Positions 34,944 to 44,249 of a DNA stretch of 64,000 bases are shown in pieces. Every line of letters starts with the position of its first letter. The stretch's first letter is position 1. The notes beneath the pieces are model-generated. The model was given only the letters and a program-made list of their open reading frames with translations, did not search any database and was not told the DNA's origin. This DNA comes from Mycolicibacter sp. MU0102 (GTDB taxonomy: Bacteria; Actinomycetota; Actinomycetes; Mycobacteriales; Mycobacteriaceae): contig NZ_OY726398.1 in NCBI RefSeq assembly GCF_963378105.1, forward strand, positions 310,001 through 374,000, written 5' to 3'. Made by a program: the position numbers and the translations under genes.

Positions 34944-36392
34944 GTGGAGATCGTTCTCGGGGTGTCGGTGGCACCCTCGGCGGTCCGCATGGTGTTGGTG
35001 GAAGGTGAAAACGCCGACGGGGTCACCGTGGAACACGACGACTTCGACGTCGTAGACGGTGCCCAAACCGCGCCAGAGCGGGTGGTATCGGCCATCCTGG
35101 GGACCCGCGAGGGCGCCCGGGAAGGCGGTTATGAGCTCAGCTCCACCGGCGTGACCTGGAGTAGCCCGGCCGAGGCGAACGCGCTGCGTGAGGCGCTGGC
35201 CGGGCGCAAGGTCGAGAACGTGATGCTGGTGTCGGCGTTTTTGGCCGCCGCGGCGCTGGCCCAGTCGGTGGGTAGTGCGACGCGTTACGCCCGGACTGCC
35301 CTGCTGTTCGTCGAGCCGGAAGCCGCCACGTTGGCCGTCGTGAACTCTGATGACGGCTCGATCACCGAGATTCACCGCCAGCCACTGTCGAACGATGACG
35401 AGAGCGCGGTCGGTGAGATCACCGAACTGGCGGCCGGCGCGCAACGGCTGGAGTCGAACCCCGACGGTCTGTTTGTGGTGGGCTCCGGGGTCAACGTCGC
35501 GATGATCAAACCGGAGTTGGACAAGGCCACCCCGCTGCCGGTCAGCGTGCCGGAGGAACCGGACATGGCGTTGGCCCGCGGCGCGGCGCTGGCCAGCGCG
35601 CATGCCCCGCTGTTTTCGTCCTCCACCCGGGCGGTGGCCTGGGCGCAGGACCCGGGCACCGGTGAGCTGGACCCGGCACTGGCCAGTGCCGGATACGCCT
35701 ACATCGCGCCCGACGGCGTCAACTACGACGACGAGGTGGACTACAACGCCACCAGCGACAACGAGCCACTGGCCTACAGCGCGCTTCCGGACAGCGGCGT
35801 GGTTCTCGGTGGCGCGTTGCCGGATCTCGTCGATGATCCCGAGCTCGTCGACTCCCGGATGCTGGACTTCAGCACCGGGATCCAGCCGCGGGAACGCAAG
35901 CCGATGCTGGTCACCGGCGGGGTCGCGGCGCTGTTCGTGATCGGGGTGCTGGGGTTGGCGGTCGCGTTGGCCGTCGGAATGCGGGCGGCCAATCAGCACC
36001 GTCCCGACGTGCGGGCCAATGTCGTCAGCCATCCGCCGGCGGCCGTCGTCACCCCGGCGCCCGCGCCGCCGGCGGCCCCGCCCGCCCCGGCCGGCGAGCC
36101 GGCTCCGCGGGCTCCCGCTCCGGTCCCGGAGGCACCAGCCCCGCGGGCACCGGCACCGGCACCGGCACCCCTGCCGGTGGCACCGCCTCCACCGCCGCCG
36201 GCGCTACCGCCGCCCCCGCTGCCCAACCTGGGGATTCCGGGTCTGCCCGGAGGTCCGCCGCTGTTCGGCCCGCCTCGCGGCGGCGACGACTGGGGGCCCG
36301 GCGGTGGACATGGTCGAGGGGGTGGTCACGGTGGCGGTCACGGCCGCGGTGGTGGCGGGTTCCCGTTCAAGATCCCCGGCCTTCATTTCTGA
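34944..36392 (+). CDS. DUF7159-type membrane protein with Pro-rich and Gly/His-rich tail, copy 1
   Basis: Protein of 482 aa from GTG 34944 behind AGGGGAGG. The N-terminal ~215 residues (MEIVLGVSVAPSAVRMVLVE, LLFVEPEAATLAVV, LFVVGSGVNV) have the look of an actin/Hsp70-like nucleotide-binding fold. A transmembrane helix at about 324-346 follows, then about 90 residues rich in Pro/Ala and a Gly/His-rich end. It is followed by a clear paralogue. Family name given from memory; function unknown, probably envelope-associated. Confidence 0.75.
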   Translation: MEIVLGVSVAPSAVRMVLVEGENADGVTVEHDDFDVVDGAQTAPERVVSAILGTREGAREGGYELSSTGVTWSSPAEANALREALAGRKVENVMLVSAFLAAAALAQSVGSATRYARTALLFVEPEAATLAVVNSDDGSITEIHRQPLSNDDESAVGEITELAAGAQRLESNPDGLFVVGSGVNVAMIKPELDKATPLPVSVPEEPDMALARGAALASAHAPLFSSSTRAVAWAQDPGTGELDPALASAGYAYIAPDGVNYDDEVDYNATSDNEPLAYSALPDSGVVLGGALPDLVDDPELVDSRMLDFSTGIQPRERKPMLVTGGVAALFVIGVLGLAVALAVGMRAANQHRPDVRANVVSHPPAAVVTPAPAPPAAPPAPAGEPAPRAPAPVPEAPAPRAPAPAPAPLPVAPPPPPPALPPPPLPNLGIPGLPGGPPLFGPPRGGDDWGPGGGHGRGGGHGGGHGRGGGGFPFKIPGLHF

Positions 36393-36459
36393 GTGGGCAC
36401 GCGCATCCAACAGTCGTAAGATGGGCTAATAATTCGCCGGCCCTAGTGGAGGAGGTGCG

Positions 36460-38217
36460 GTGGACATCGTTCTGGGGGTCTCGATGGCACCGCCATCGGT
36501 ACGCATGGTGCTCGTCGAGGGAGAGCGCGCCGGTGGCGTGACCGTCGATGAAGACGGATTCGAGGTGGACGCCGACGAGATGGCGTTCCCCGACCAGGTC
36601 GTGTCGGCCATCCTGGGCACCCAGGAAAGTGCACGCGAGAGTGGCTACCGACTGGCCTCGACCGGGGTGACTGTCGCCAACCAGCTGCAAGCGGGCCAGC
36701 TGCGCGACGCGCTGGCCGGTCACCGGGTCGAGAACGTGATGCTGGTGTCGGCGTTCTTGGCCGCAGCCGCACTGGCACAGACGGTGGGCGGATCGGTCGG
36801 CTACGAGCGGACCGCGCTGATGTTCGTCGAGCCGGACGGGGCGACCCTGGCCGTCGTCGACTCGTCGGATGGCTCGATCGCTGAGGTGCAACGGGTGGCC
36901 CTGCCTTCCGACGACGCCGGCGCGGTGGGCGCGCTGACCCGGCTGGCCGCCCAGGCCGGCCGCCTGTCGTCGCGACCCGACGGTTTGTTCGTGGTCGGTT
37001 CCGGAGTCAACGTCGGCATGGTCAAGCCCGAGCTGGACGCGGTCAGTGCCATCCCGGTCAGCGTGCCCGAGGAGCCCGAGACCGCGCTGGCGCGAGGCGC
37101 GGCGCTCGCCAGTGCGCACGCGCCGCTGTTCGACTCCTCAACGTCGGCGTTGGCGTGGGCCCGCGACCCGGGCACCGGCGTGATCGACCCGGACCTGGTC
37201 GCGCTCGGCTATGCCTCTCCGGCCTATCGAACCGACTATGACGCCACCGGGGACGAGTACGCGCTGGCCTACAGCGCCGTTCCCGACGACGTCGCCGACA
37301 GCGGCTACCTGAACCGGATCGACGCCGACGGCTTTGACGGCACCGTCATCGAGGACGACGACGATCACCCGCCGAGTTCCGGGGTGGATCAGTTCGACGA
37401 CAGCAAGCACCAGCAGCGCCGCAGGCCCTTCCTGCTGGCCGGCAGCGGGCTGGCGGCGTTCTTCGTCGTCGGGGTCTCCAGTCTGGTGGTGGCGCTGGCG
37501 GTCAGCATCCGGCCTACCGCCGCAGATCACCCGCCACCCACCGGGCACATAGTGGTCCCCACCCAGCAGGCGCCGGCCCCGGCGCCCGCCCCCGAAGCGG
37601 CGCCGCCAACTGCGCCCGCGCCGCCACCGGCGGCTCCGCCCGTCACTGAGGTCCCGGTCGCGCGGCCAGCGCCGGCGGCGCCTGCCCCTGCCCCGGCGGC
37701 TCCGGCTCCCGCCCCGGCGGCTCCGGCTCCTGCTCCCGCGGCTCCGGCCCCCGCGCCAGTGGCTCCGGTGCCGATTCCGATCCCGGTGCCCATCCATGTG
37801 CCCGCGCCGGTCGAGGCCCCGGCCCCGGCTGCACCGATCCCCGCGCCATCTCCGATCCAGCAACCCGAGCTGCCGCCGATCTTCCGGCCGCCGTCCAACA
37901 ACGGCGGAAACCCGTCCTGGCTGCCGGGTAACAACAACGGTGGTGGCAACAAGGGGGGCAACCCGTCCTGGCTGCCCGACAACGATGGCGGCGGCAAGAA
38001 GGGCGGCAACCCCTCACCATGGCTGCCCGGCATCGGCGGCAACGGCGGCGGCGGGAACCCATGGTTTCCGGGCCTCGGCGGCGGTGGCGGGGGCAACGGT
38101 GGCGGCCGCGGTGGCGGCGGTGGCGGCGGTGGCGGCGGCTCCTGGTTCCCGGGCTTCGGCGGTGGCGGAGGCGGCGGCCATGGCGGTGGTGGCGGTAAAG
38201 GTGGTTGGCCCTTCTGA
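36460..38217 (+). CDS. DUF7159-type membrane protein with Pro/Ala and Gly-rich tail, copy 2
   Basis: Protein of 585 aa from GTG 36460 behind TGGAGGAGG. Starts MDIVLGVSMAPPSVRMVLVE and matches copy 1 through the N-terminal domain (ALMFVEPDGATLAVVDSSDG, SVPEEPETALARGAALASAH). One transmembrane helix at about 326-349. The exterior has PAPAPAA repeats (about 370-470), then NPSWLPGNN units and a poly-Gly end. The low-complexity tail is about 100 residues longer than in copy 1. Likely co-transcribed with it. Confidence 0.75.
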   Translation: MDIVLGVSMAPPSVRMVLVEGERAGGVTVDEDGFEVDADEMAFPDQVVSAILGTQESARESGYRLASTGVTVANQLQAGQLRDALAGHRVENVMLVSAFLAAAALAQTVGGSVGYERTALMFVEPDGATLAVVDSSDGSIAEVQRVALPSDDAGAVGALTRLAAQAGRLSSRPDGLFVVGSGVNVGMVKPELDAVSAIPVSVPEEPETALARGAALASAHAPLFDSSTSALAWARDPGTGVIDPDLVALGYASPAYRTDYDATGDEYALAYSAVPDDVADSGYLNRIDADGFDGTVIEDDDDHPPSSGVDQFDDSKHQQRRRPFLLAGSGLAAFFVVGVSSLVVALAVSIRPTAADHPPPTGHIVVPTQQAPAPAPAPEAAPPTAPAPPPAAPPVTEVPVARPAPAAPAPAPAAPAPAPAAPAPAPAAPAPAPVAPVPIPIPVPIHVPAPVEAPAPAAPIPAPSPIQQPELPPIFRPPSNNGGNPSWLPGNNNGGGNKGGNPSWLPDNDGGGKKGGNPSPWLPGIGGNGGGGNPWFPGLGGGGGGNGGGRGGGGGGGGGGSWFPGFGGGGGGGHGGGGGKGGWPF

Positions 38218-38246
38218 GCCCGTCCAGAATCCACTAGCCTGACGGC

Positions 38247-39008
38247 GTGGACTACGCCGCAGCATTACTCGATGAGACGCGCGCGTTCGGGGAGCTGATC
38301 CGCACCGGTGATCCGCAGCTGGCGATCCCCACCTGCCCGGAGTGGAATCTCACCCAACTGTTCCGGCACTTCGGGCGCGGAAACCGTTGGGCCGCACAAA
38401 TCATCGCCGACCGCATGGACGGTCCCCTGGACCCGCGTGACGTCGTCGACGGCAAGCCGCCCGCCGACCCGGACGCAGCGATCGACTGGCTGCACGCCGG
38501 CGCGCAGCGGGTGTTGGACGCCGTCGCCCACAGTGGACCGGACACGCCGGCGTGGACGTTCATGGGACCCCGCCCGGCCTCCTGGTGGGTACGCCGCCGG
38601 CTGCACGAGGCGACCGTGCACCGCGCCGATGCCGCGCTGGCACTCGGGAGTGACTTCGCCCTGTCTCCGGAGTTGGCCGCCGACGGGATCGGTGAATTGC
38701 TGGACCTGATCCCCGCACTCATCGCGCGCAACGGACAAGCGTTGCCGTTGGCCGACGGCCACAGCGTGCACCTGCACGCCACCGATGACGGCCTCGGGTC
38801 GGCGGGGGAGTGGACCATCAGCCGGCCGACCGGGACCGACACGGTGAGCTGGTCGCATGAGCACGGCAAAGGCTCGGTGGCACTACGGGGCTCGGCCCGC
38901 GACCTGTTTTTAGCGGTGATGCGCCGGGTACCGGTGGCCGATACCGACATCGCGATCTTCGGCGACGCCACGGTGTGGCAGAACTGGGTCGACCACACCG
39001 CCTTCTGA
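38247..39008 (+). CDS. MDMPI/DinB-type mycothiol-dependent enzyme family protein
   Basis: Protein of 253 aa. The N-terminal four-helix bundle of the mycothiol maleylpyruvate isomerase family is visible: PTCPEWNLTQLFRHFGRGNRW contains one metal His and RLHEATVHRADA the HExxxH pair. The C-terminal ~80 residues fit the MDMPI_C domain. These proteins use a metal site to act with mycothiol; the substrate is unknown. GTG start at 38247. Confidence 0.78.
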   Translation: MDYAAALLDETRAFGELIRTGDPQLAIPTCPEWNLTQLFRHFGRGNRWAAQIIADRMDGPLDPRDVVDGKPPADPDAAIDWLHAGAQRVLDAVAHSGPDTPAWTFMGPRPASWWVRRRLHEATVHRADAALALGSDFALSPELAADGIGELLDLIPALIARNGQALPLADGHSVHLHATDDGLGSAGEWTISRPTGTDTVSWSHEHGKGSVALRGSARDLFLAVMRRVPVADTDIAIFGDATVWQNWVDHTAF

Positions 39009-39030
39009 TCGGGCGGTAGTTTTGGCGAGC

Positions 39031-39393
39031 ATGAGCACATCGGAGATCGCAACGGTCCTCGCCTGGCACGACGCCTTGGCCGCCGGTGACCTGGACACCC
39101 TGGAAAAGCTGTCCAGTGACGACATCGAAGTGGCCGACGCCGACGGCGCCGGACAGGGCCATCAGGCATTGCGCGGGTGGGCCGCTTCGGCACAGGTGAG
39201 CGCCGGAATCGGCCGGATGTATGTGCACCACGGTGTGGTGGTGGCCGAACTGATCCCCGCAGGAGGAGCAGACGCAGCCCAGGCGGTCGCCTTCCGGGTG
39301 GTACACGACCGCGTCACCGCGGTGTTCCGCCACCAGGACCTGGACAGCGCCCTGGCCGCCACGGACCTCAACGAAGCCGATCGGGTCGACTAG
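39031..39393 (+). CDS. SnoaL/NTF2-like protein
   Basis: Protein of 120 aa from ATG 39031; TTG 39022 would add three residues. The pattern IATVLAWHDALAAGDLDTLEKLSSDDIEV, then HQALRGWA and AFRVVHDRVTAVFRH fits the NTF2-like cone fold used by SnoaL-type isomerases and small-molecule binding proteins. Lies between the MDMPI gene and rmlA, close to where I recall Rv0333. Function unknown. Confidence 0.7.
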   Translation: MSTSEIATVLAWHDALAAGDLDTLEKLSSDDIEVADADGAGQGHQALRGWAASAQVSAGIGRMYVHHGVVVAELIPAGGADAAQAVAFRVVHDRVTAVFRHQDLDSALAATDLNEADRVD

Positions 39394-39466
39394 CCCGCTG
39401 TGTTGATGACGTCGACCCGCTGCGCCCGGCTCCGCCGCGCTTGCGATCGCCGTTAGGCTAAGCGGC

Positions 39467-40333
39467 ATGCGCGGGATCATCCTGGCCGGTGGCTCCGGCA
39501 CCCGCCTGCATCCGATCACCATGGGCGTGAGCAAGCAGCTGCTGCCGGTGTACGACAAGCCGCTGGTCTACTACCCCCTGTGCACGCTGATGCTGGCGGG
39601 CATTCGGGACATTCAGTTGATCACCACCGGTCATGACGCGCCTGCCTTCCAGCGACTGCTGGGTGATGGCAGCGCATTCGGAGTCGACATCAGCTACGCC
39701 ATCCAGGAGCAGCCCGATGGTTTGGCGCGCGCTTTCATGATCGGCGCTGACCACATCGGCACCGACTCCGTCGCGCTGGTGTTGGGGGACAACATCTTCT
39801 ACGGCGCCGGTCTGGGGACCAGCTTGCGCCGTCATCAATCCCTTTCCGGTGCGGTTATTTTCGCGTACTGGATGGCCGACCCCTCGGCCTACGGTGTGGT
39901 CGAGTTCGACGCGAACGGGTCGGCAGTGTCGGTCGTGGAGAAGCCGAGCGCACCCAGCTCGCACTATGCGATACCGGGGCTGTATTTCTATGACAACGAC
40001 GTCGTCGAGATCGCCAGGGGCCTCAAGCCTTCCGCGCGCGGCGAGTACGAGATCACTGACATCAACCAGACCTACCTCGATCAGGGCCGGCTCACGGTCG
40101 AGACACTGGCTCGGGGCACCGCATGGCTGGACACCGGGACCTTTGACTCGCTGCTTGATGCCGGTGATTACGTCCGCACCGTCGAGCGCCGCCAGGGCCT
40201 CAAGATCGGCGTTCCCGAAGAGGTGGCCTGGCGGATGGGTTTCATCGACGACGCTGCGCTCGCCGACCGTGCTGCGGGGCTGTGCAAGTCCGGCTACGGC
40301 GACTACCTGATGGGGTTGTTGGATCGTCGGTGA
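39467..40333 (+). CDS. rmlA: Glucose-1-phosphate thymidylyltransferase RmlA
   Basis: Protein of 288 aa, the same length as M. tuberculosis RmlA. Nucleotidyltransferase signature LAGGSGTRLHPITMGVSKQLLPVYDKP at the N-terminus, ALVLGDNIFYG, and EKPSAPSSHYAIPGLYFYD. Makes dTDP-glucose, first step to the dTDP-rhamnose used in the arabinogalactan-peptidoglycan linker. The rest of the rhamnose pathway is not in this window. Confidence 0.95.
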   Translation: MRGIILAGGSGTRLHPITMGVSKQLLPVYDKPLVYYPLCTLMLAGIRDIQLITTGHDAPAFQRLLGDGSAFGVDISYAIQEQPDGLARAFMIGADHIGTDSVALVLGDNIFYGAGLGTSLRRHQSLSGAVIFAYWMADPSAYGVVEFDANGSAVSVVEKPSAPSSHYAIPGLYFYDNDVVEIARGLKPSARGEYEITDINQTYLDQGRLTVETLARGTAWLDTGTFDSLLDAGDYVRTVERRQGLKIGVPEEVAWRMGFIDDAALADRAAGLCKSGYGDYLMGLLDRR

Positions 40334-40341
40334 CGGGTGGC

Positions 40342-40977
40342 TCACTGACGAATCGCGTCGGCCGCCCGCCGCAGCGACAACTCGGCGCTTTCCCGACTGT
40401 CGCCCATCCCGACGAACATGTCGATGGTCATCGGGCTGAGGATGTGGGTCAGAGCCCGGCCATCCTGCTCGAACGTGCCGACAAGTTCCAGCAGCACCAC
40501 ACCGTGGATCATGCTCCAGATCCGCCCGGCCAGTTCGACGGTGTCATCCGCGCGGATCCGGCCGGTGGCGATGATCCGCTCAACCGCGGTGACGAGTTGG
40601 TCGAAGGTCGCCGTCGCCACCGGCATCTCGGGGGCGTGAAACTTCTGCGGTGCGGCGAGCCCGAACATCAGCCGATACCGCTGCGGACTGGCTAGCGCGA
40701 ACTGCCGATAGGCGTGGCCCATGACGAAGAAGTCGGCCATCGGATCGTCGGTCTTGGGGGCGGACGCCAGGGCGGCACCGAAACGCTCGAACGCGGCGGA
40801 GACGATCGCCTCCAGCAGGCCGTTCATCCCGCCGAAGTGGGTGTAGACCGCCATCGTGGAGGCCCCGATCTCGGCGGCGACCTTCCGGGCCTGCAATGAC
40901 TCGGGGCCGGCACTGTCCAGCAGGCGAGTACCGGCCTCGATCAGACGGTCTCGCGGGCTCAGATCCACCCTTGCCAT
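40342..40977 (-). CDS. TetR-family regulator divergent from carotenoid oxygenase
   Basis: Protein of 211 aa. Helix-turn-helix at about 10-55 (RLIEAGTRLLDSAGPESLQA through GASTMAVYTHFGGMNGLL). The C-terminal domain resembles the WHG-type TetR domain (GHAYRQFALASPQRYRLMF). A perfect palindrome begins six bases upstream of its start and a second lies before the divergent oxygenase gene, indicating autorepression and control of that gene. Confidence 0.87.
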   Translation of the reverse strand: MARVDLSPRDRLIEAGTRLLDSAGPESLQARKVAAEIGASTMAVYTHFGGMNGLLEAIVSAAFERFGAALASAPKTDDPMADFFVMGHAYRQFALASPQRYRLMFGLAAPQKFHAPEMPVATATFDQLVTAVERIIATGRIRADDTVELAGRIWSMIHGVVLLELVGTFEQDGRALTHILSPMTIDMFVGMGDSRESAELSLRRAADAIRQ

Positions 40978-40983
40978 GATGCC

Positions 40984-40996
40984 ATAACAGTGTTAT
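40984..40996. promoter_or_regulatory. Perfect palindrome, operator 1
   Basis: ATAACA-G-TGTTAT, a perfect 13-bp dyad seven bases from the TetR start codon. Shares ATAAC/GTTAT half-sites with the palindrome at 41004, eight bases away. Confidence 0.75.
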
Positions 40997-41003
40997 ACAT
41001 AGT

Positions 41004-41020
41004 CCATAACATCGTTATGG
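41004..41020. promoter_or_regulatory. Perfect palindrome, operator 2
   Basis: CCATAAC-ATC-GTTATGG, a perfect 17-bp dyad just upstream of the GGAGGTG ribosome site of the carotenoid oxygenase gene. Together with operator 1 it fills the divergent gap, typical of a TetR-controlled gene pair. Confidence 0.78.
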
Positions 41021-41034
41021 ACCGGAGGTGTCCG

Positions 41035-42480
41035 ATGACTAATCCCTACCTGCAGGGCGGGTTCGCGCCGATCGCACAGGAGTACACCCTCACCGAGCTG
41101 GCGGTCACCGGGACCATCCCGGATTACCTGGATGGGCGCTACCTGCGTAACGGGCCCAACCCGGTCGGCGAAATCGATCCGGCCTTCTATCACTGGTTCA
41201 TCGGTGACGGCATGGTCCACGGCGTGCGCCTTCGCGACGGCAAGGCCGAGTGGTACCGCAACCGCTACGTGCGGGGCCCGCAGACCGCGGCCGCGCTCGG
41301 CGAACCGCCGCGCCCCGGCCGGCACGGCGGGGCCTCCGGGATCGGCGCCAACACCAACGTGATCGGCCATGCCGGGCGAACTCTCGCGCTGATCGAGGGT
41401 GGCATCTCCTGCTACGAACTGACTGACGAGCTGGACACCGTCGGCACCTGCGACTTCGACGGCACCCTGTCGGGCGGGTACACTGCGCATCCCAAGCGCG
41501 ACCCCAATACCGGCGAGCTGCATGCTGTTTCGTACGCGTTCAACCGCGGAAACAGCGTCCAGTACTCAGTGATCGGCACCGACGGTCGAGCGCGGCGCAC
41601 CGTGGATGTTGAGGTCACCGGATCGCCGATGATGCACGACTTCTCGCTGACCGAGAACCACGTCGTCTTCTATGACCTGCCGGTCACCTTCGACACCCGC
41701 CAGGTCGCCCAGGGTGCGGCGCCGCCGGGTCTGCGGTTACCGGTGCGGCTGATCATGTCGGCTCTGATCGGGCGGGTGCGCATCCCGGACCCGATCATGG
41801 CCCGGCTGCCGATGCCCAAGGGCAGCGTGCGCACCATGCCGTATCGGTGGAACCCGAAATACCCTGCGCGGGTGGGGGTAATGCCGCGTGAGGGGGGCAA
41901 TGCAGATGTTCGATGGTTCGAGGTAGAGCCCTGCTATGTGTTCCATCCGATGAATGCCTACGACGATGGTGACACCGTCGTACTCGACGTAGTCCGGCAT
42001 CCGAAGATGTTCGACACCGAGATGCGTGGCCCCGCCGAGGGGCTACCCACGCTGGAGCGGTGGACCGTCGACCTGGCCGACGGCAAGGTTCGCGAATCCC
42101 GGGTGGACGACCGTGGTCAGGAGTTCCCGCGCGTTGACGAACGACTGGTCGGCAAGCGGCACCGGTTCGGCTACGCGGTCAGTATCGGCAACGGCGTGGT
42201 GCCCGACGCGACGCTGCTCAAGCATGACCTGGTCGGCGGGTCGACGGCGACACGGTCATTCGGCGAGGGAAAACAGTTAGGCGAGTTCGTCTTTCATCCG
42301 AAGACAACGGGAGCGGCCGAAGATGACGGCGTCCTGATGGGCTTCGTCTATGACAGCGGGACCGACACCACCGAACTGGCGATCCTGGACGCGGCCACGT
42401 TGCAGGACGTCGCGAGCATCCACCTGCCGCACCGTGTTCCCGCCGGATTCCATGGCAACTGGGTGCCTACCGGTCAATAG
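41035..42480 (+). CDS. Carotenoid oxygenase (carotenoid cleavage dioxygenase family)
   Basis: Protein of 481 aa from ATG 41035, four bases after GGAGGTG; a further in-frame start at 40990 lies inside operator 1. The four iron-binding His of the beta-propeller family are at 152 (AHPKRD), 201 (MMHDFS), 304 (FHPMNAY) and 473 (FHGNWV). The N-terminal YLRNGPNP is typical. The enzyme oxidatively cleaves conjugated double bonds of carotenoids or stilbenes; the exact substrate cannot be read. No carotenoid synthesis genes are nearby. Confidence 0.92.
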   Translation: MTNPYLQGGFAPIAQEYTLTELAVTGTIPDYLDGRYLRNGPNPVGEIDPAFYHWFIGDGMVHGVRLRDGKAEWYRNRYVRGPQTAAALGEPPRPGRHGGASGIGANTNVIGHAGRTLALIEGGISCYELTDELDTVGTCDFDGTLSGGYTAHPKRDPNTGELHAVSYAFNRGNSVQYSVIGTDGRARRTVDVEVTGSPMMHDFSLTENHVVFYDLPVTFDTRQVAQGAAPPGLRLPVRLIMSALIGRVRIPDPIMARLPMPKGSVRTMPYRWNPKYPARVGVMPREGGNADVRWFEVEPCYVFHPMNAYDDGDTVVLDVVRHPKMFDTEMRGPAEGLPTLERWTVDLADGKVRESRVDDRGQEFPRVDERLVGKRHRFGYAVSIGNGVVPDATLLKHDLVGGSTATRSFGEGKQLGEFVFHPKTTGAAEDDGVLMGFVYDSGTDTTELAILDAATLQDVASIHLPHRVPAGFHGNWVPTGQ

Positions 42481-42489
42481 GGGGCCGAC

Positions 42490-42939
42490 ATGACCACGAG
42501 ATTCGTTACACCATCGGATTCTGCGGTACGAGTAGGTGACGCGGAACGGGGACATGCCGCCGATCATCTCGGTCAGGCATTCACTCAGGGATATCTGTCG
42601 ATGGAGGAATACGAGACGCGACTGGCCCGGGCTTTTGAGGCTCAAACCGCCGGCGCGCTCAGGGATCTGCTCACCGATCTGCCTGTCGCGCAGATCATCA
42701 GGCGTGACCCGCGCCGTCGTGCGCAACGTCGTGCCGCCGCGCGACGGGGCGTGCGGATGCACTTGGGCGCTTACCTGGCGGTGTCGGTGTTGATGATCGC
42801 CATCTGGTTGGTGACTGCGGTGTTCGCCGGCGCGTGGTACTTCTGGCCGGTCTGGCCGATCCTCGGGTGGGGCATCGGCATCGTTTCGCACGCGATTCCC
42901 GTCGGGGCGTGTGCGCGAAGAACTACGGCCGGTAGCTGA
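42490..42939 (+). CDS. DUF1707-domain protein with C-terminal 2TM segment
   Basis: Protein of 149 aa. Residues about 12-65 fit DUF1707 (VRVGDAERGHAADHLGQAFT, GYLSMEEYETRLARAFEA). A basic linker (RRDPRRRAQRRAAARRG) leads into two hydrophobic helices at about 95-140 (2TM domain). Membrane-associated, function unknown. Begins nine bases after the oxygenase stop and overlaps the convergent aminotransferase by 17 nt. Confidence 0.78.
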   Translation: MTTRFVTPSDSAVRVGDAERGHAADHLGQAFTQGYLSMEEYETRLARAFEAQTAGALRDLLTDLPVAQIIRRDPRRRAQRRAAARRGVRMHLGAYLAVSVLMIAIWLVTAVFAGAWYFWPVWPILGWGIGIVSHAIPVGACARRTTAGS

Positions 42940-44200
42940 CCAGGAAGTTGCCCAGGCGCTCGATCGCGCTGGACAGGTCGCGGGCCCACGGCAGGGTCAC
43001 GATGCGCAGGTGGTCGGGCGCCGGCCAGTTGAACCCGGTGCCCTGGGTGACCAGGATCTTCTCCTGCAACAACAGGTCCAGTACCAACTGCTCGTCGTTG
43101 TCGATCGGGTAGACCTCGGGGTCCAGGCGCGGGAACGCGTAGAGCGCGCCGCGGGGCTTGACGCAGGAGACGCCGGGGATCTCGTTGAGCTTGCTCCAGG
43201 CGACGTCACGCTGTTCGAGCAGCCGGCCGCCCGGCAGCACCAGATCATCAATGCTCTGGTGGCCGCCCAGCGCCACCTGAATGGCGTGCTGGGCCGGCAC
43301 ATTCGGGCACAGTCGCATGTTGGCCAGCAGATTGATGCCCTCCAGGAAGCTGGTCGCATGCTCCTTGGGGCCGGTGATCGCCAGCCAGCCGGAGCGGTAG
43401 CCGGCTACCCGGTAGGCCTTCGACAGGCCATTGAAGGTCAGACACAACAGATCTGGCGCCAGGGTGGCCAGGCTGGTGTGCTCGGCGTCGTCGTAGAGGA
43501 TCTTGTCGTAGATCTCGTCGGCCAGCAGCAACAGCTGGTGCTTGCGGGCCAACTCGGCGATCTGGCTGAGCACCTCGCGGCTGTAGACCGCACCGGTCGG
43601 GTTGTTGGGGTTGATCACCACCAACGCCTTGGTGCGTTCGGTGATCTTCGATTCCATGTCGGCGATGTCGGGCTGCCAACCCTGGGTCTCGTCGCACAGA
43701 TAGTGCACCGGCGTACCACCGGCCAGCGAGGTCGATGCCGTCCACAACGGGTAATCCGGTGCGGGGATCAGCACCTGGTCGCCGTTGTCCAACAGCGCCT
43801 GCAGTACCAGCGAAATCAGCTCGGATACGCCGTTCCCGAGGTAGACATCGTCGACGTCGAAGCGGGGGAATCCCTCAACCAGCTCGTAGCGGGTGACCAC
43901 CGCGCGCCGGGCCGGCAGGATGCCCTGGGAGTCCGAGTAACCCTGCGCATACGGCAGCGCCTGGATCATGTCCCGCATGATCACGTCGGGCGCGTCGAAC
44001 CCGAACGGTGCCGGGTTGCCGATGTTGAGCTTGAGGATGCGGTGCCCTTCGGCCTCCATCCGGGCGGCCTGGGCATGGATCGGACCGCGGATCTCGTAGA
44101 GGACATCCTGCAGTTTGGTCGACTGCGCGAACGTACGCTGCCGTGGCTGGCTGCCGGTGGCAGGCCAGGGCATCTGGTGCGGTAACGAATGAGCGGTCAC
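42923..44200 (-). CDS. aspC: Pyridoxal-phosphate aminotransferase, AspC/AlaA-like
   Basis: Protein of 425 aa from GTG 44200; TTG 44227 would extend it by nine residues. Class I aminotransferase hallmarks: NIGNPAPFGF, AQGYSDSQGI, VINPNNPTGAVY, LADEIYDKILYD, and the PLP lysine in NGLSKAYRVAGYRSGW. By sequence type (Rv0337c, named aspC) it is closest to alanine/valine-pyruvate-type enzymes, so the exact amino acid is uncertain. Downstream of the EtfD gene but separated by a strong terminator. Confidence 0.88.
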   Translation of the reverse strand: MTAHSLPHQMPWPATGSQPRQRTFAQSTKLQDVLYEIRGPIHAQAARMEAEGHRILKLNIGNPAPFGFDAPDVIMRDMIQALPYAQGYSDSQGILPARRAVVTRYELVEGFPRFDVDDVYLGNGVSELISLVLQALLDNGDQVLIPAPDYPLWTASTSLAGGTPVHYLCDETQGWQPDIADMESKITERTKALVVINPNNPTGAVYSREVLSQIAELARKHQLLLLADEIYDKILYDDAEHTSLATLAPDLLCLTFNGLSKAYRVAGYRSGWLAITGPKEHATSFLEGINLLANMRLCPNVPAQHAIQVALGGHQSIDDLVLPGGRLLEQRDVAWSKLNEIPGVSCVKPRGALYAFPRLDPEVYPIDNDEQLVLDLLLQEKILVTQGTGFNWPAPDHLRIVTLPWARDLSSAIERLGNFLVSYRP

Positions 44201-44249
44201 GTTGGCAATAATCCCATAGCTGTCCAATTAAAATTTGCTCGAGAAACAA

